From: a virus
Virus record (IMG/VR): IMGVR_UViG_3300024964_000002
Coordinates: 1-35,022 of that record
Direction: 5' to 3' (one strand)
Length of the DNA: 35,022 nt
Shown piece after piece: positions 5,898-15,052 of the stretch. Position 1 is the stretch's first letter. The number at the start of each line of letters is the position of its first letter. The notes under the pieces are model-generated. The model made no database searches. It was not told where the DNA came from and was given only the letters and a program-made list of their open reading frames with translations. The position numbers and the translations under genes were made by a program.

Positions 5898-6482
5898 CTA
5901 CCAGCGATACTCAGCCCCTACTCCCACAAAGTAATCAGGTGAGTCTCTTGCTGAATACCCTAGTGGTTGATCCACAGTGGCCACCGCACCAAATCTAATC
6001 TCTTTTACGCTGAATAGACTTTGTTTTAACTCTAGCCTTGCAGTTGGTGTGCCGTTTTTAATGCCTGTATAAAGACCTGCAGATCCATCATTGCGCCAGG
6101 CAATCCACGGCAATGGTTCACGCCTAACTAAAGTCTCAGTATCACCGGTTTCAGTATTTAAAACTGTGGTAATAGTCTGATCGTGGTCGTCTGAACTCAC
6201 TCGAATAGATTCAAGCACCTGTTTGGCTTCATCTTGCTTAATGGCTTCAGGTAACTTGAGTACTATTTTTGCACGGCTCTCATAAACGCGCACTGTGCCA
6301 CTTTTAACAACGGCTTGATGCTTTGGTATGGCTGCCACTTGCTTGGCTGGCGCTGCGATTTCATGCAAGCCAACTGGGGCAACAGGTTTACTTACATCTT
6401 GCTTAAACCACTGAATGATTAAAAGTAGTGTAATCCCTAGAAATAATAAAACAGCAAAGCCTATGATTGATTTTTTAGTCAT
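5898..6482 (-). CDS. Membrane-anchored protein at end of lysis cassette
   Basis: About 194 aa from ATG 6482 (MTKKSIIGFAVLLFLGITLL), which overlaps the upstream stop; longer starts back to 6548 are possible. One N-terminal transmembrane helix is followed by a soluble part ending GVGAEYRW. The position after the endolysin and its topology suggest an inner-membrane spanin-like or lysis-accessory protein, but I see no Rz-type coiled coil or embedded Rz1 lipoprotein. The aromatic C-terminus and Gly-rich ending recall envelope proteins. Function unknown. Confidence 0.7.
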   Translation of the reverse strand: MTKKSIIGFAVLLFLGITLLLIIQWFKQDVSKPVAPVGLHEIAAPAKQVAAIPKHQAVVKSGTVRVYESRAKIVLKLPEAIKQDEAKQVLESIRVSSDDHDQTITTVLNTETGDTETLVRREPLPWIAWRNDGSAGLYTGIKNGTPTARLELKQSLFSVKEIRFGAVATVDQPLGYSARDSPDYFVGVGAEYRW

Positions 6483-6810
6483 CTTCATCATCCCATTTAA
6501 ACTCTGGCAGCTCGATCGTCTGGCCAGCAAGTTCATGTGTGCAGTCACTCAAATATTGAATGTTTCCATCAGTGACATATGAGTGACAAACTCTAGCTGT
6601 TCGCCACTCTTTGAAATTTTCACCTGCATTAGGATTTGCTGGAAAGTTAACAAGAATTGATGGAGTTAATGTCGGATTTTCAAAATCACCATTAAACCCC
6701 CACCGTTTACTTGGATCAGTATTTACTACATGAACCTGTTTGCAGCCTTTGCAAAAAAATGCCAATCCGCTTGGCTCATTATTCTGATTAAAATCTTGAT
6801 ATATTTTCAT
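6475..6810 (-). CDS. DUF6527-like protein in the lysis region
   Basis: 111 aa from ATG 6810 (MKIYQDFNQNNEPSGLAFFC). It carries a CKGCKQVH zinc-ribbon-like motif, WGFNGDFENPTLTPSILV, CHSYVTDG and DCTHELAGQTIELPE. These match a small family often misnamed ammonia monooxygenase and now DUF6527, common in prophages beside the endolysin. Role unknown; the Cys and His residues suggest metal binding. It overlaps the amidase by four bases and the next gene by eight, so it is cotranslated with the lysis cassette. Confidence 0.75.
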   Translation of the reverse strand: MKIYQDFNQNNEPSGLAFFCKGCKQVHVVNTDPSKRWGFNGDFENPTLTPSILVNFPANPNAGENFKEWRTARVCHSYVTDGNIQYLSDCTHELAGQTIELPEFKWDDEDD

Positions 6811-7358
6811 AGCAGCAAGCTCCCACTCACCGGCATTAATCCATCTTTGATCCATGCAGCAACATCGAAGCCAGGGCAAATCTTTATCCACTCATTGCGC
6901 TCGATGATGCCATCACCATTTAGATCAGGTGAATAGTCACGATGGCCTTTAATCGTAATGCCAGCATCGTTGAACGATTTAAGCATCGAGTCAGCTGTCA
7001 TGATGGTGCGACCTAGTATCTTGCTGGCCAGATTGATTAAGCACTCGCGTAGTGACTTCCATTGCGCTTCAGTGAATTTGTCAGTGCCTACCATGCAAAT
7101 GCCGATTGATTTGGCATTACTACCTTGTACGTGGGCCCCAATCTCTTCAATGCCTCTACCTGTTTTAATGCTGCCATCAACTTCAATCACAAAGTGGTAC
7201 CCAATTGATTTAAGTGTAGGGTTGAAGTTTCTGCAGGCTTGGCTGTCACGTTTAAAGCCGCGTAATGAGTGCATGCCATCTAGCGCTGCAATACTGAAAT
7301 CCTTGCCGTTTGGTGTGGCTGCGCAATGAATGATGATTGCGTTGATCGTTCTTTTCAT
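6807..7358 (-). CDS. Endolysin, N-acetylmuramoyl-L-alanine amidase
   Basis: 183 aa Amidase_2/PGRP-fold enzyme. Zinc-ligand and active-site landmarks are IIIHCAATPNGKD near the start, YHFVIEVDGSI, GAHVQGSN and GHRDYSPDLNGDG. The last runs into an EF-hand-like loop (DLNGDGIIERNEW) followed by CPGFDVAAWI. It cleaves the amide bond between MurNAc and the peptide stem at the end of infection. No signal peptide is seen, so a holin is needed for release. It overlaps the membrane protein upstream by four bases. Ribosome site AGGCGG. Confidence 0.93.
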   Translation of the reverse strand: MKRTINAIIIHCAATPNGKDFSIAALDGMHSLRGFKRDSQACRNFNPTLKSIGYHFVIEVDGSIKTGRGIEEIGAHVQGSNAKSIGICMVGTDKFTEAQWKSLRECLINLASKILGRTIMTADSMLKSFNDAGITIKGHRDYSPDLNGDGIIERNEWIKICPGFDVAAWIKDGLMPVSGSLLL

Positions 7359-7615
7359 CTTAACCGCCTATCTTCAACTAACCAGAGAAATATGCCAAAA
7401 CACAGCACAGCTTTACCAATCACATACAGCGTGCCGTTAACGACTAGCGGTACAAACTCATTGCCACCCAACACACCAACGCCAAATATCAAACAAATGG
7501 CGCTAATGTTATGGCCAGATAAATCATGATCAAGTACGCAAACTTTTAACCAGGCAGCTGCAAATAAGATGAGTAAACTTATTACAAAAAACGTATGGGA
7601 GATGAGTAAAATCAT
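7355..7615 (-). CDS. Small membrane protein, possible second holin/antiholin
   Basis: 86 aa from ATG 7615 (MILLISHTFFVISLLILFAA); GGAGACAACC precedes the ATG and the start overlaps the putative holin stop as ATGA. There are two or three hydrophobic segments (about residues 1-20, 37-55, 60-80) with a charged C-terminus (VEDRRLR). Paired small membrane proteins directly upstream of an endolysin usually act as holin and antiholin; which is which cannot be told from the sequence. Confidence 0.75.
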   Translation of the reverse strand: MILLISHTFFVISLLILFAAAWLKVCVLDHDLSGHNISAICLIFGVGVLGGNEFVPLVVNGTLYVIGKAVLCFGIFLWLVEDRRLR

Positions 7616-8001
7616 GGTTGTCTCCAGTCTTTGATGAGCTGTACGCATTTTTGAGCTATAGGCACGCAGAAAAAACCAAGCAATGAGGCTAACAAACCAA
7701 TCACTGTTGAATGCGGTGCTTGCTTTATAAACTCAAAATAATTCTCAGCGACTAAAGCTAAAACTACAGCGCCTAATGTGCCTAACATCATGGCCAATAC
7801 CGCCCAACCCAAAGCACCGCTAATTTCATCAAACGTAGGCGCTAATTTTGGCTGAATTGCCCGCCAGCAGACTGCGCCCATGAAGGCATAAAACATTGCC
7901 ACATAATCTAAACCGAGAGTCTGACCAATAGCAGCGACCCCCACCATGGATGCAGCAGTTGCATTACTCGCAATGGCCGCGTGTGTTGCTGGATCTGGCA
8001 T
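7612..8001 (-). CDS. Putative holin
   Basis: 129-aa membrane protein with about three transmembrane helices (GVAAIGQTLGLDYVAMFYAF, WAVLAMMLGTLGAVVLALVA, STVIGLLASLLGFFCVPIA) and a short charged tail KDWRQP. It is the first gene of the lysis cassette: holin, small membrane protein, amidase. A holin would open the inner membrane and let the amidase out. It resembles putative phage holins of proteobacterial prophages, but the identification rests mainly on topology and context. Ribosome site AAAGG. Confidence 0.75.
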   Translation of the reverse strand: MPDPATHAAIASNATAASMVGVAAIGQTLGLDYVAMFYAFMGAVCWRAIQPKLAPTFDEISGALGWAVLAMMLGTLGAVVLALVAENYFEFIKQAPHSTVIGLLASLLGFFCVPIAQKCVQLIKDWRQP

Positions 8002-8026
8002 AACTAACCTTTCTTATTTTTAGACA

Positions 8027-8049
8027 TAAAAAAACCGCCCGAAGGCGGC
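8027..8049 (-). terminator. Terminator between tail and lysis genes
   Basis: On the minus strand CCGCC, a TTCG loop and GGCGG are followed by seven T. It points in the direction of late transcription and sits before the holin. Confidence 0.8.
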
Positions 8050-8123
8050 TGAGCTACTTACTTTTTAACTACAGCTTTAAAATAATAAGAGTATCTACAA
8101 AGCATTAAGAATTTTTAGAAGCT

Positions 8124-8474
8124 TCATGGGTATGTCGGCATAAGTGCCACCGCCTCTAATGGTGTTAGCATTGGTTTAGTACCAGCGATAACTTCGGCTT
8201 TATACTGCCCTGCTTCTACCCATACTGAAGCCTCCCATACGGCAAACCCTTGCGCGAGTGATTGGAATTGATTGGTAAACCCTGCATAAAGCATTAGTGC
8301 ATTGCCTCCACTAAAGCCTAGGGCTTGCGCTTTTACATCAATCGCTAACTGCAAAGCTTTTCTAACATCTTCAAAAGTAGGTGCTATTGATAAGTTATAT
8401 GCATCAATTTCTGCTTGCGTAAAAGGCATGCTAGTCACTTCGCCAGTTTTTGCATTCTTATTAACATGAATCAT
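8124..8474 (-). CDS. Tail fibre-associated/assembly protein
   Basis: 116 aa directly after the fibre gene, overlapping it by one base. The N-terminus MIHVNKNAKTGEVTSMPFT and the ending LTPLEAVALMPTYP resemble small proteins encoded after tail fibres that act as fibre assembly factors or chaperones. The middle is helical (VRKALQLAIDVKAQAL). No enzymatic motif. Assignment is by position and weak similarity. Confidence 0.55.
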   Translation of the reverse strand: MIHVNKNAKTGEVTSMPFTQAEIDAYNLSIAPTFEDVRKALQLAIDVKAQALGFSGGNALMLYAGFTNQFQSLAQGFAVWEASVWVEAGQYKAEVIAGTKPMLTPLEAVALMPTYP

Positions 8475-9460
8475 TATTTAACCCCATAAACTAGAATTGA
8501 GCCGTTATCGAATGAGCCGGCACTAAAGCTGAAAGTAATTGAAGTTGAAGCGTTTGTTACACCGGAACTAACGCTTGGAGGTTGCCCCGTTACGTAAGAT
8601 GGCACACCACCACCAACTAACGCTAATTGAATTGCTGTGTATAAAGCATTAGCTGCACTTACATTACTAATTACTTCCGCAGAACCAACTTTAAATATCT
8701 GAGCGGTGCCAGAATTATGACTAACTCCATTTAATTCAATAAATAGTTGTTTATAGCCAGTTAGGGTTAATCCTGAAAGTGTTTGAGTTGTTCCGCTAGT
8801 AGTTATTAGCGTCCCGAGTAAAATGTGGCTATTAGTTGAGAAGCTAGCTGAACCGACATTAGTAATGCGACCATTAGCATCATAAGTAATCACTGGGATA
8901 GATGCAGATCCACCAACTGAGCCGCCTGTTATAATGTCCTCTAGGTTGGTTCCTGTTACCGCCCCTGCTGCACTAGATAGCTTTTCAGTATCTAACTCTT
9001 GAATTGCAGCTTGCACAGTAGATGCTGAAATATTGCCTGCCGGCGAGAACGATATTGTAGCCGCAGAGTTTGCACCTACCGCAGCCATACTGATAGACCA
9101 ACTGGCAAAGGTTCCACTACCAGTCACAGATGTGATATTCATCACCAATGCGCCAGTGCTGACGTTATAGCTAGTTACATCACCAGTCATATAATTAGTC
9201 GATGAATTAGCAATGCGTAGAGTCATCCCTACGATATAGCCCAAACTAACTTGAGCAGTAAATGATTTTGAACCAGTACCAATTGCTACACTGCTTGTTG
9301 ACGATCCATTGGTCGTTAAAGCATATGCTGATCCAACAGCATTTAATTGCTGTATAAATGTAGGCATTGCGCTAAGGCTTGCCTCGACCCCTGCACTATA
9401 AGAAGCTTGAGTTAGCCCCTGGCTTCTAAGGGGAAATGGTGGAACGGTATCAATGTTCAT
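8474..9460 (-). CDS. Tail fibre-like protein
   Basis: 328 aa, rich in Ser, Thr, Gly and Ala, with repeated beta-strand-like segments (TGSKSFTAQVSLGYIVGMTL, VSTGALVMNITSVTGSGTF) and the helical segment SASTVQAAIQELDTEKL found in many trimeric fibre proteins. The C-terminal half (GTLITTSGTTQTLSGLTLTG, SIPVITYDANGRITNV) looks like a tip domain. Likely the receptor-binding fibre. It has no similarity to the DGR repeats, so the DGR does not target it. Confidence 0.75.
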   Translation of the reverse strand: MNIDTVPPFPLRSQGLTQASYSAGVEASLSAMPTFIQQLNAVGSAYALTTNGSSTSSVAIGTGSKSFTAQVSLGYIVGMTLRIANSSTNYMTGDVTSYNVSTGALVMNITSVTGSGTFASWSISMAAVGANSAATISFSPAGNISASTVQAAIQELDTEKLSSAAGAVTGTNLEDIITGGSVGGSASIPVITYDANGRITNVGSASFSTNSHILLGTLITTSGTTQTLSGLTLTGYKQLFIELNGVSHNSGTAQIFKVGSAEVISNVSAANALYTAIQLALVGGGVPSYVTGQPPSVSSGVTNASTSITFSFSAGSFDNGSILVYGVK

Positions 9461-9477
9461 AGGTTTCTTTCAGGCAA

Positions 9478-9502
9478 TAAAAAACCCGCGCTAGGCGGGT
9501 TT
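9478..9502 (-). terminator. Terminator between tail protein and fibre gene
   Basis: Stem AAACCCGC/GCGGGTTT, loop of five. On the minus strand it is followed by TTTATTGCC. Same sequence family as the elements at 15261-15289, 21004-21030, 25663-25697 and 31439-31463. Confidence 0.85.
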
Positions 9503-9517
9503 GTTTGGAGGAGCTTA

Positions 9518-10423
9518 TTAACTTAAACCTTCAATTTCAAGATTAAATAATGTTTCTGTAGGGTACTCAACTACTGCCCCATAGTCTTTATGAAATCCAT
9601 ATATAAATGAACTACTATATTCAGCTGTTCCAATCCAAACCACGGGTATGGCTCTAATTGAATTTAAGAAATTTATAAAACTATCTGTTTGATTTTTCTT
9701 AACATAAGTAATCACACTTAGCTCTTTACTATAAGCTCGTTCAGTAATCACAAAATCACCAAGTTCATCAGCAGATTTCACTGAATAGTCCGTGCTGCCT
9801 ATTCTCATTCCATATTTAGTACTCCCTGCATCAATTAATTTACCTATTAACATGGTTCCGCACTTGGCAATTGAACTAGGACTACTAATAATTACTTGAT
9901 ATGTAGCTAATGCATATGGCGGCAAGTCTATAAATACAATATCTGTTAATTTAACAATAGGATTAAAAAAGTAAGTGTAAGGATCATAAATCCCTTCGAC
10001 TGAAACAAGTGACTGATAAACACTATAAATGATTGATCCAAACTGGTCTTTAGCAATAAAAGTTAAATTAGCTCCATCAACATTTAAAAATGTTGCGGCA
10101 TCATTTTGTCCCACTCCAACAATAGTGACATCAATTGATTCGTTGTTATATGTCTGACTCGTTGACTTTAAGTCAAGCATTTTCCATCGGTTAGTTTCAG
10201 AAATCTTAACCCAGTTAGGATCTGTTTTTATGCCTGTTGGTATATTGCCAACATTACCGGAAATTAAAGAACGAATGACCCAATGAGTATTTGCTTGAAC
10301 AAATATTAAAGTATCATTTAGCGCATAAGTTATAGTTGGATCATATAAATCGTAATCATCTTCAGCCACATTGCTGGCAAGCAATGTGGCATCTTTTGTG
10401 TACTCTGGCTTGATAATTTGCAT
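9518..10423 (-). CDS. Tail protein downstream of tape measure, unrecognised
   Basis: 301 aa, start overlapping the tape-measure stop by one base. Residues about 25-70 (YDPTITYALNDTLIFVQANTH, NWVKISETNRW) resemble the short carbohydrate-binding-like module seen in phage tail proteins. The rest is beta-rich. Its place after the tape measure suggests a distal tail or tail-tip protein, but I see no Dit, Tal or gpJ signature. Function inferred from position only. Confidence 0.6.
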   Translation of the reverse strand: MQIIKPEYTKDATLLASNVAEDDYDLYDPTITYALNDTLIFVQANTHWVIRSLISGNVGNIPTGIKTDPNWVKISETNRWKMLDLKSTSQTYNNESIDVTIVGVGQNDAATFLNVDGANLTFIAKDQFGSIIYSVYQSLVSVEGIYDPYTYFFNPIVKLTDIVFIDLPPYALATYQVIISSPSSIAKCGTMLIGKLIDAGSTKYGMRIGSTDYSVKSADELGDFVITERAYSKELSVITYVKKNQTDSFINFLNSIRAIPVVWIGTAEYSSSFIYGFHKDYGAVVEYPTETLFNLEIEGLS

Positions 10424-13305
10424 TAAGCAGTCCTTTCAGCCGGCAAGCCATCGTTATTAAATTGTTTGAGTGTTTTAGCTGAGTTATAGGTATAAGTGGC
10501 AATAGCCTCTAATACCACTTTCATAGTTGCCCCATTAGATGCTTGCTCTGCGCGTAATGATTTAACTTCAGCTAACAATTCAACATTGCCACTGCTTGAG
10601 CGAGTTGCCATATCCCCCACATAAGGCAATGGTGATTGTCCCGCCATTACATTAGCGCGTGCACTGATGTAGTCTGCATAGGTACTGAACAGATTTTTAT
10701 CTAAGCCTTCAGCTAAAGCTGCATTTACCTGATTGATGCCATCAGCTTGCGACTGCAGTGCTTTGTAATAGCTATCCATCGTTGGTGCTAAATCAATCAG
10801 TTGATTGAATAAGCTTAGGCCGCTAGCTGTCGTTGTATCAATGCCATCAACTAAACTTCTAAATCCATCACGCGTACCAGGTAATGCAACATTTAAACCA
10901 CCAAACGTAGTGCTTAGCTGCTTGGTAAATGTAGCCATCTTTTCTGAATCTGTATAGAACAATCCAGTATAGGTATTGATTGCTGCGAATCTAGCTTGTA
11001 AATCTGCAACTGTATCTACAGTAACCGTGCTCTTGATAGCATCGCCAATTGATTTGAATATTGGTGGCAAGTCGCCTAATGCTGAATTAATTTGCTGAAT
11101 AACACCTAATGCATTAGCTGCAGCTAAAGAATTGTTGAGTACAATATTTGAACGGTCTATTATTTTTTGTAGTGCCGGATCAATATCAATAAAGCCCTTT
11201 TTTATAGCTAGAAAGAATGTATAAGCAGCGCCATTAGAGCTATCATCGGCATTAAAGTTAAAATCAGACCCCCTGCGAGTGCCTTCCCTACCTACAAAAA
11301 TTGAATAGGCATTGTATTTAGATAGATAAACAGTACCCAAGGTAAATGCTTTTTCTATCGTGCCACCAAGTGCTTTAGTTAGCTCGCCAATACTGTCACT
11401 AATACTAAGACCAGCTTTAATCCCTAAATCATAACCGCCATCGCCACCGCCTCTGCCAGTAGTTATTTTTGAATTGAGAAGTTTAGTACCAGTGCTAGAA
11501 ATTTGCGTATTCGCATAAGCTTTAGTTTCAGCATGTCCACTACCACCTAACCAATTGTCCACTAACCCACCTATTGCGCCGCCAACAGCGCCGCCAACTG
11601 GACCAAAGAAATAAGTGCCTACAGCAGAACCAATGGCCGTAGCATATTTACCTTGTGATAAAGCATAAACAGCCCCTAAATAACCAAAACCATCAGAGAT
11701 GGCTGAAGCGTTTTCGCCTAAGTAACCGCCGATAGCATCACCTAATCCGCCGTTACCAGTAGATAAGAATGTGCCTAAATTTTCAATTGTGCTGGTGAAA
11801 TTACTGTTTATTGAGCTAAAGCCCTTGCTAATAGTATCGAATATTGAAGCGCCACTTACTGCACCTGTTGAAGCATTAGCAGTACCTGAACTTAGAGCGC
11901 CACCAATTGCGGCAGAGATAGCGCCGCCAATTGGATTCACAATAAAGCTGATCACTGGCTGTAAAACCAGTGTTTTGAATGTATTGATTAGCGTGTTTTT
12001 AAAGTTCTGAGCAAAGCTTTCACCACTTTCAAAACCGCGCATTAAAGCATCGGTAATGGTCTGGTTGATATTATCTGCACGCTCAGTATCAATACGCTTT
12101 AAGTCATCTTGGCGCTGCAACTCCTCTTCAAATGCTTTTTCACTTTGGCTTTGAATCAGATCGATGTATTTAATTTTATTTTCATAAAGCTCTTTTGCAT
12201 CTTTTAATTCTTTTGCATTTAGAGCTTCCTTCTGTTCTGTTTCAAAATCAATTTCATCTTGAATGTCTTTAAGCTTTTGATCATTTAATCTTTTATGCTC
12301 AGCCATAGCTTTTCTAGCGGCTTCTTTAGCAGCAGACTCTGCGTCTGACTGTGCTTTTTTGCTAGCATTGTTTGCAGCGGTATCGATGACATCGCGTACA
12401 GAGCCACCTTGATATTCAGCAGGTAAACTAAAGCTACCAAATGTTGGTTTATCAGTAATTTTAGGCGCGGCGGTCCACTTACCATCACCTGCTTGTGCTT
12501 TATTAGCCTTGCGGATATTTTCTTCAAGCGTAGCGTAGCCACTAATCAACTTATCGATGTAATCAATCGAAGCTACATACCAAGGCTCGATACTGACTGC
12601 AATTGATGTTTTTAATTTGGTTGAAGCCTCATCAATTTTATCGATTGCAGCACCAATGGCTTTGAACTTTTCATCTGCATCTTCAAAGTTTTTTTTATGA
12701 CTAGCAAAGTCTGAACCTAACCCAGCAATATCAACGCCTTTAACTGCCTTGCCTAATAAAGTCATGGCCACAGCATTACGAGTGACAGGATCTTCAATCG
12801 CAGTTAAACCCTCAAGGGTTTTTTCAAACAAAGCTTGACCATCTAATGTAGCTAAATCTTTTAGGGTAATCCCAACTTTCTTAAATTCAGCTTGTGCGCT
12901 TTCGCTACCATCAGCTGCTTCACCTAATTTTGCAGTTAAGGATGAAAATAGCTTACTAGCATTTTCAGCTTGACCACCATTTAAGCTAAGCGCTTGTGAT
13001 AGATTTAATACAGTACCGACTGCCACTTCATTTGCTAATGAAATATCATTGATTTTGTCAGCGAAGTCGAGTGAGTTGCTTAATAATGAAAGCGCTGCAG
13101 ACACGCTGACAAATGAGGCAACAGGTAACAATACCGCTTTAGCCATACTACTAAATGCTTGGCTCGCGACTTTATCTAAGTCAACTAAGCTGCCTTGTGT
13201 ATTTTTAGAAAAACGCTGTGTTTCTTGAGTAGATTTATCTAAGCCTTTAGTGAATTGAGCTGATTCTAAAGAGAGACTTACTACAAGTTTGCCTAGTGCG
13301 CTCAT
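10423..13305 (-). CDS. Tail tape measure protein
   Basis: 960 aa, the largest protein, placed right after the G/GT chaperone pair. The N-terminus (LVVSLSLESAQFTKGLDKST) is the usual lambda-type start. Residues about 310-420 are a charged coiled coil (AAKEARKAMAEHK-like, EELQRQDDLKRID). Residues about 450-600 are Gly/Ala-rich and hydrophobic (GGAISAAIGGALSSGTANA). It sets tail length and plugs the tube; by the usual 1.5 angstrom per residue a tail near 140 nm is expected. Codes for a long non-contractile tail. Confidence 0.92.
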   Translation of the reverse strand: MSALGKLVVSLSLESAQFTKGLDKSTQETQRFSKNTQGSLVDLDKVASQAFSSMAKAVLLPVASFVSVSAALSLLSNSLDFADKINDISLANEVAVGTVLNLSQALSLNGGQAENASKLFSSLTAKLGEAADGSESAQAEFKKVGITLKDLATLDGQALFEKTLEGLTAIEDPVTRNAVAMTLLGKAVKGVDIAGLGSDFASHKKNFEDADEKFKAIGAAIDKIDEASTKLKTSIAVSIEPWYVASIDYIDKLISGYATLEENIRKANKAQAGDGKWTAAPKITDKPTFGSFSLPAEYQGGSVRDVIDTAANNASKKAQSDAESAAKEAARKAMAEHKRLNDQKLKDIQDEIDFETEQKEALNAKELKDAKELYENKIKYIDLIQSQSEKAFEEELQRQDDLKRIDTERADNINQTITDALMRGFESGESFAQNFKNTLINTFKTLVLQPVISFIVNPIGGAISAAIGGALSSGTANASTGAVSGASIFDTISKGFSSINSNFTSTIENLGTFLSTGNGGLGDAIGGYLGENASAISDGFGYLGAVYALSQGKYATAIGSAVGTYFFGPVGGAVGGAIGGLVDNWLGGSGHAETKAYANTQISSTGTKLLNSKITTGRGGGDGGYDLGIKAGLSISDSIGELTKALGGTIEKAFTLGTVYLSKYNAYSIFVGREGTRRGSDFNFNADDSSNGAAYTFFLAIKKGFIDIDPALQKIIDRSNIVLNNSLAAANALGVIQQINSALGDLPPIFKSIGDAIKSTVTVDTVADLQARFAAINTYTGLFYTDSEKMATFTKQLSTTFGGLNVALPGTRDGFRSLVDGIDTTTASGLSLFNQLIDLAPTMDSYYKALQSQADGINQVNAALAEGLDKNLFSTYADYISARANVMAGQSPLPYVGDMATRSSSGNVELLAEVKSLRAEQASNGATMKVVLEAIATYTYNSAKTLKQFNNDGLPAERTA

Positions 13306-13306
13306 A

Positions 13307-14040
13307 TCAATCCTTTTTATCTTTCGGCTTATTCAGCACTTCTAGCGCTTCACGTTCCATTATTTGTAGCTCGCTAAATAATGTTAATTTTTGTTTCTTT
13401 GGAATGTTTTTAATGCGCATCATGGCTTCAACACCTGTGTAATCTAAACCCACCATGACATTGCCTGACATGCCTGAAACTAAACGCCACTGGGTAGAAA
13501 GCTCAATGAAAAAAATGAATGTTTCCCAGTTATCTGGCCATACTTCAAAGTCTTGTTCACTAGAATTAGGTTTGCGCTTACCTATAAATTTGGCAATATC
13601 TTCAGCTGGCACGCCTGCCTGTTTGAGCGAGTTAACTACGTCATCATCAACGCTGATTTTATTCAGTGCTTCATCACGTTCACCCGCCCAGAATCGCGCC
13701 GCCTCTGCTAGTTTTTTTCTTTTGCCTTGTAGATGCTTGCCCAGAATGCCTCTACCAGTGCCGCTAATGCTTGCGGAATATTCAGCAAAGCTTTTACATT
13801 AGCTTCGTTAAAATCAAGAGGCTGATCATCTTCATCAGTCAGGTCTGAATAACCAACTAACACTTCAACCAAGGCTTCTTTATGTGTTTTTCCACTGTCT
13901 TTAAGTGCTGTTAATTCATCAAAAGTTAAACGCTTAAATTCAGCTTTAAACTCTGAAATATCAAAGCCGCCCCTACCGTTAGGTGTAGCCACTTTTACTG
14001 GCATTTTGTAACTAGGTGTTTGTGCAATTTTAAAAGCCAT
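13307..14040 (-). CDS. Tail assembly chaperone GT, made by -1 frameshift
   Basis: The G frame reads AAA GAA AAA AAC TAG; the heptamer A AAA AAC (minus strand, at 13711-13717) is an optimal X XXY YYZ -1 slippery site directly before the stop codon. After slipping, the frame continues LAEAARFWAGERDEALNKIS and joins the 101-aa frame ending at 13307. The extended product would be about 244 aa. The T part alone also has an internal GTG (13612) but no clear ribosome site. This mirrors lambda gpG/gpGT, where the ratio of the two controls tape-measure loading. Confidence 0.85.
13708..14040 (-). CDS. Tail assembly chaperone G
   Basis: 110 aa from ATG 14040 (MAFKIAQTPSYKMPVKVATP) with AAGGTTC upstream; earlier in-frame starts lie in the terminator. 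It is acidic towards the middle (YSDLTDEDDQPLDFNEANV) and ends FWASIYKAKEKN at a slippery site. Located between tail tube and tape measure, as expected for the G chaperone that wraps the tape measure protein during tail assembly. Confidence 0.85.
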   Translation of the reverse strand: MAFKIAQTPSYKMPVKVATPNGRGGFDISEFKAEFKRLTFDELTALKDSGKTHKEALVEVLVGYSDLTDEDDQPLDFNEANVKALLNIPQALAALVEAFWASIYKAKEKN

Positions 14041-14059
14041 GAATAGAACCTTTTTAGAA

Positions 14060-14092
14060 TAAAAAAGCCCGCATAGTGTTAACCATGCGGGC
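14060..14092 (-). terminator. Terminator after the tail tube gene
   Basis: Stem GCCCGCAT/ATGCGGGC with a ten-base loop; followed on the minus strand by six T. Lies between tail tube and chaperone G. Confidence 0.85.
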
Positions 14093-14119
14093 AAAGCTGC
14101 TAGATTCAGCAGGGAGGAA

Positions 14120-15052
14120 TTATTTAACGCTGATTACAATCTCATCATTACCTGCGTTTGGCTGAAGCGCCAAACTTAGATTAAGGAACGCTAGGCCATT
14201 ATCATCACTAATTGATGGCGCAGTAAGCTGTACCTTCGGTGCGTCGATTTGAACGATGTTGCCAGCAGTTGCACCTTGTACTAATTGCAATGTACCAAGC
14301 GTACCGAGTCGCACAATTGAGTACCAGTCCTTAGTAGCTACAGTATCAAGTTCAAATGCAGTGTTACCTACTGGTTGACGATTGGTAAAAGTCACATTTT
14401 CAGAGCCAATATAGTTACGGTAATCAACTTGGTTTGCCATATCAATACTGAGTGAAGTGGCCTTAACAGCTGCACCATGCAAAGTAAATGTCGGCGTGTT
14501 TTGTTTATTGATTGCCAATGGCGCAATAAAGCCTGAGAAATCTGAACCCGCTGGGTTAGCTGTATCTGTTGGCGTAATTGAAAAGCCTGTGAATTTAAAC
14601 TTCATCACTGGAATTGATTTAGCATTCAAATCAAATGACACAGTGCCTTTGCAATCAGTCATCGCATACTTAATGCCATCTAAATAGCAATGAATGGTTA
14701 CGGCCTCTTGCGCAGTCGTAATTGGTGCATAATCCACTTTTACTGCAGCTGAAACTGTTTCAGAGAAACCGCAAGCACGTAACAATGGGCCCCATTTAGG
14801 CGCAGTACCCGCAGCGCCAGCACCGGCTAATTCAACCTCAAATTCAATCATTGAGTATGATTGCACTTGCACTTGGCCTGTATAACCAAAGTAAGGTCTA
14901 ATCAAGTCACGGTCTGCAAACTCAGCATTCACTGGTTGAGGTGCAATACCACGCGCTAAGATCGAGTTCGCTGCTGCAGTTGGTACGGCATCCGTATTGG
15001 CGACTGGTTGAATCTTAACCAGCAGCAACATATTACGCATGAGTTTAGCCAT
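14120..15052 (-). CDS. Major tail tube protein
   Basis: 310 aa. Features of the siphovirus/myovirus-like tube family: MAKLMRNMLLLVKIQPV start, VQVQSYSMIEFEVELAG, ACGFSE, CYLDGIKYAMTDCKGTVSFD, MKFKFTGF, then a C-terminal part with VTFTNRQPV and LNLSLALQPNAGNDEIVI. It forms the stacked hexameric rings around the tape measure. It overlaps the preceding 57-aa gene by eight bases and is followed by a terminator and then the chaperones. Length is usual for tubes with an added C-terminal domain. Confidence 0.85.
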   Translation of the reverse strand: MAKLMRNMLLLVKIQPVANTDAVPTAAANSILARGIAPQPVNAEFADRDLIRPYFGYTGQVQVQSYSMIEFEVELAGAGAAGTAPKWGPLLRACGFSETVSAAVKVDYAPITTAQEAVTIHCYLDGIKYAMTDCKGTVSFDLNAKSIPVMKFKFTGFSITPTDTANPAGSDFSGFIAPLAINKQNTPTFTLHGAAVKATSLSIDMANQVDYRNYIGSENVTFTNRQPVGNTAFELDTVATKDWYSIVRLGTLGTLQLVQGATAGNIVQIDAPKVQLTAPSISDDNGLAFLNLSLALQPNAGNDEIVISVK

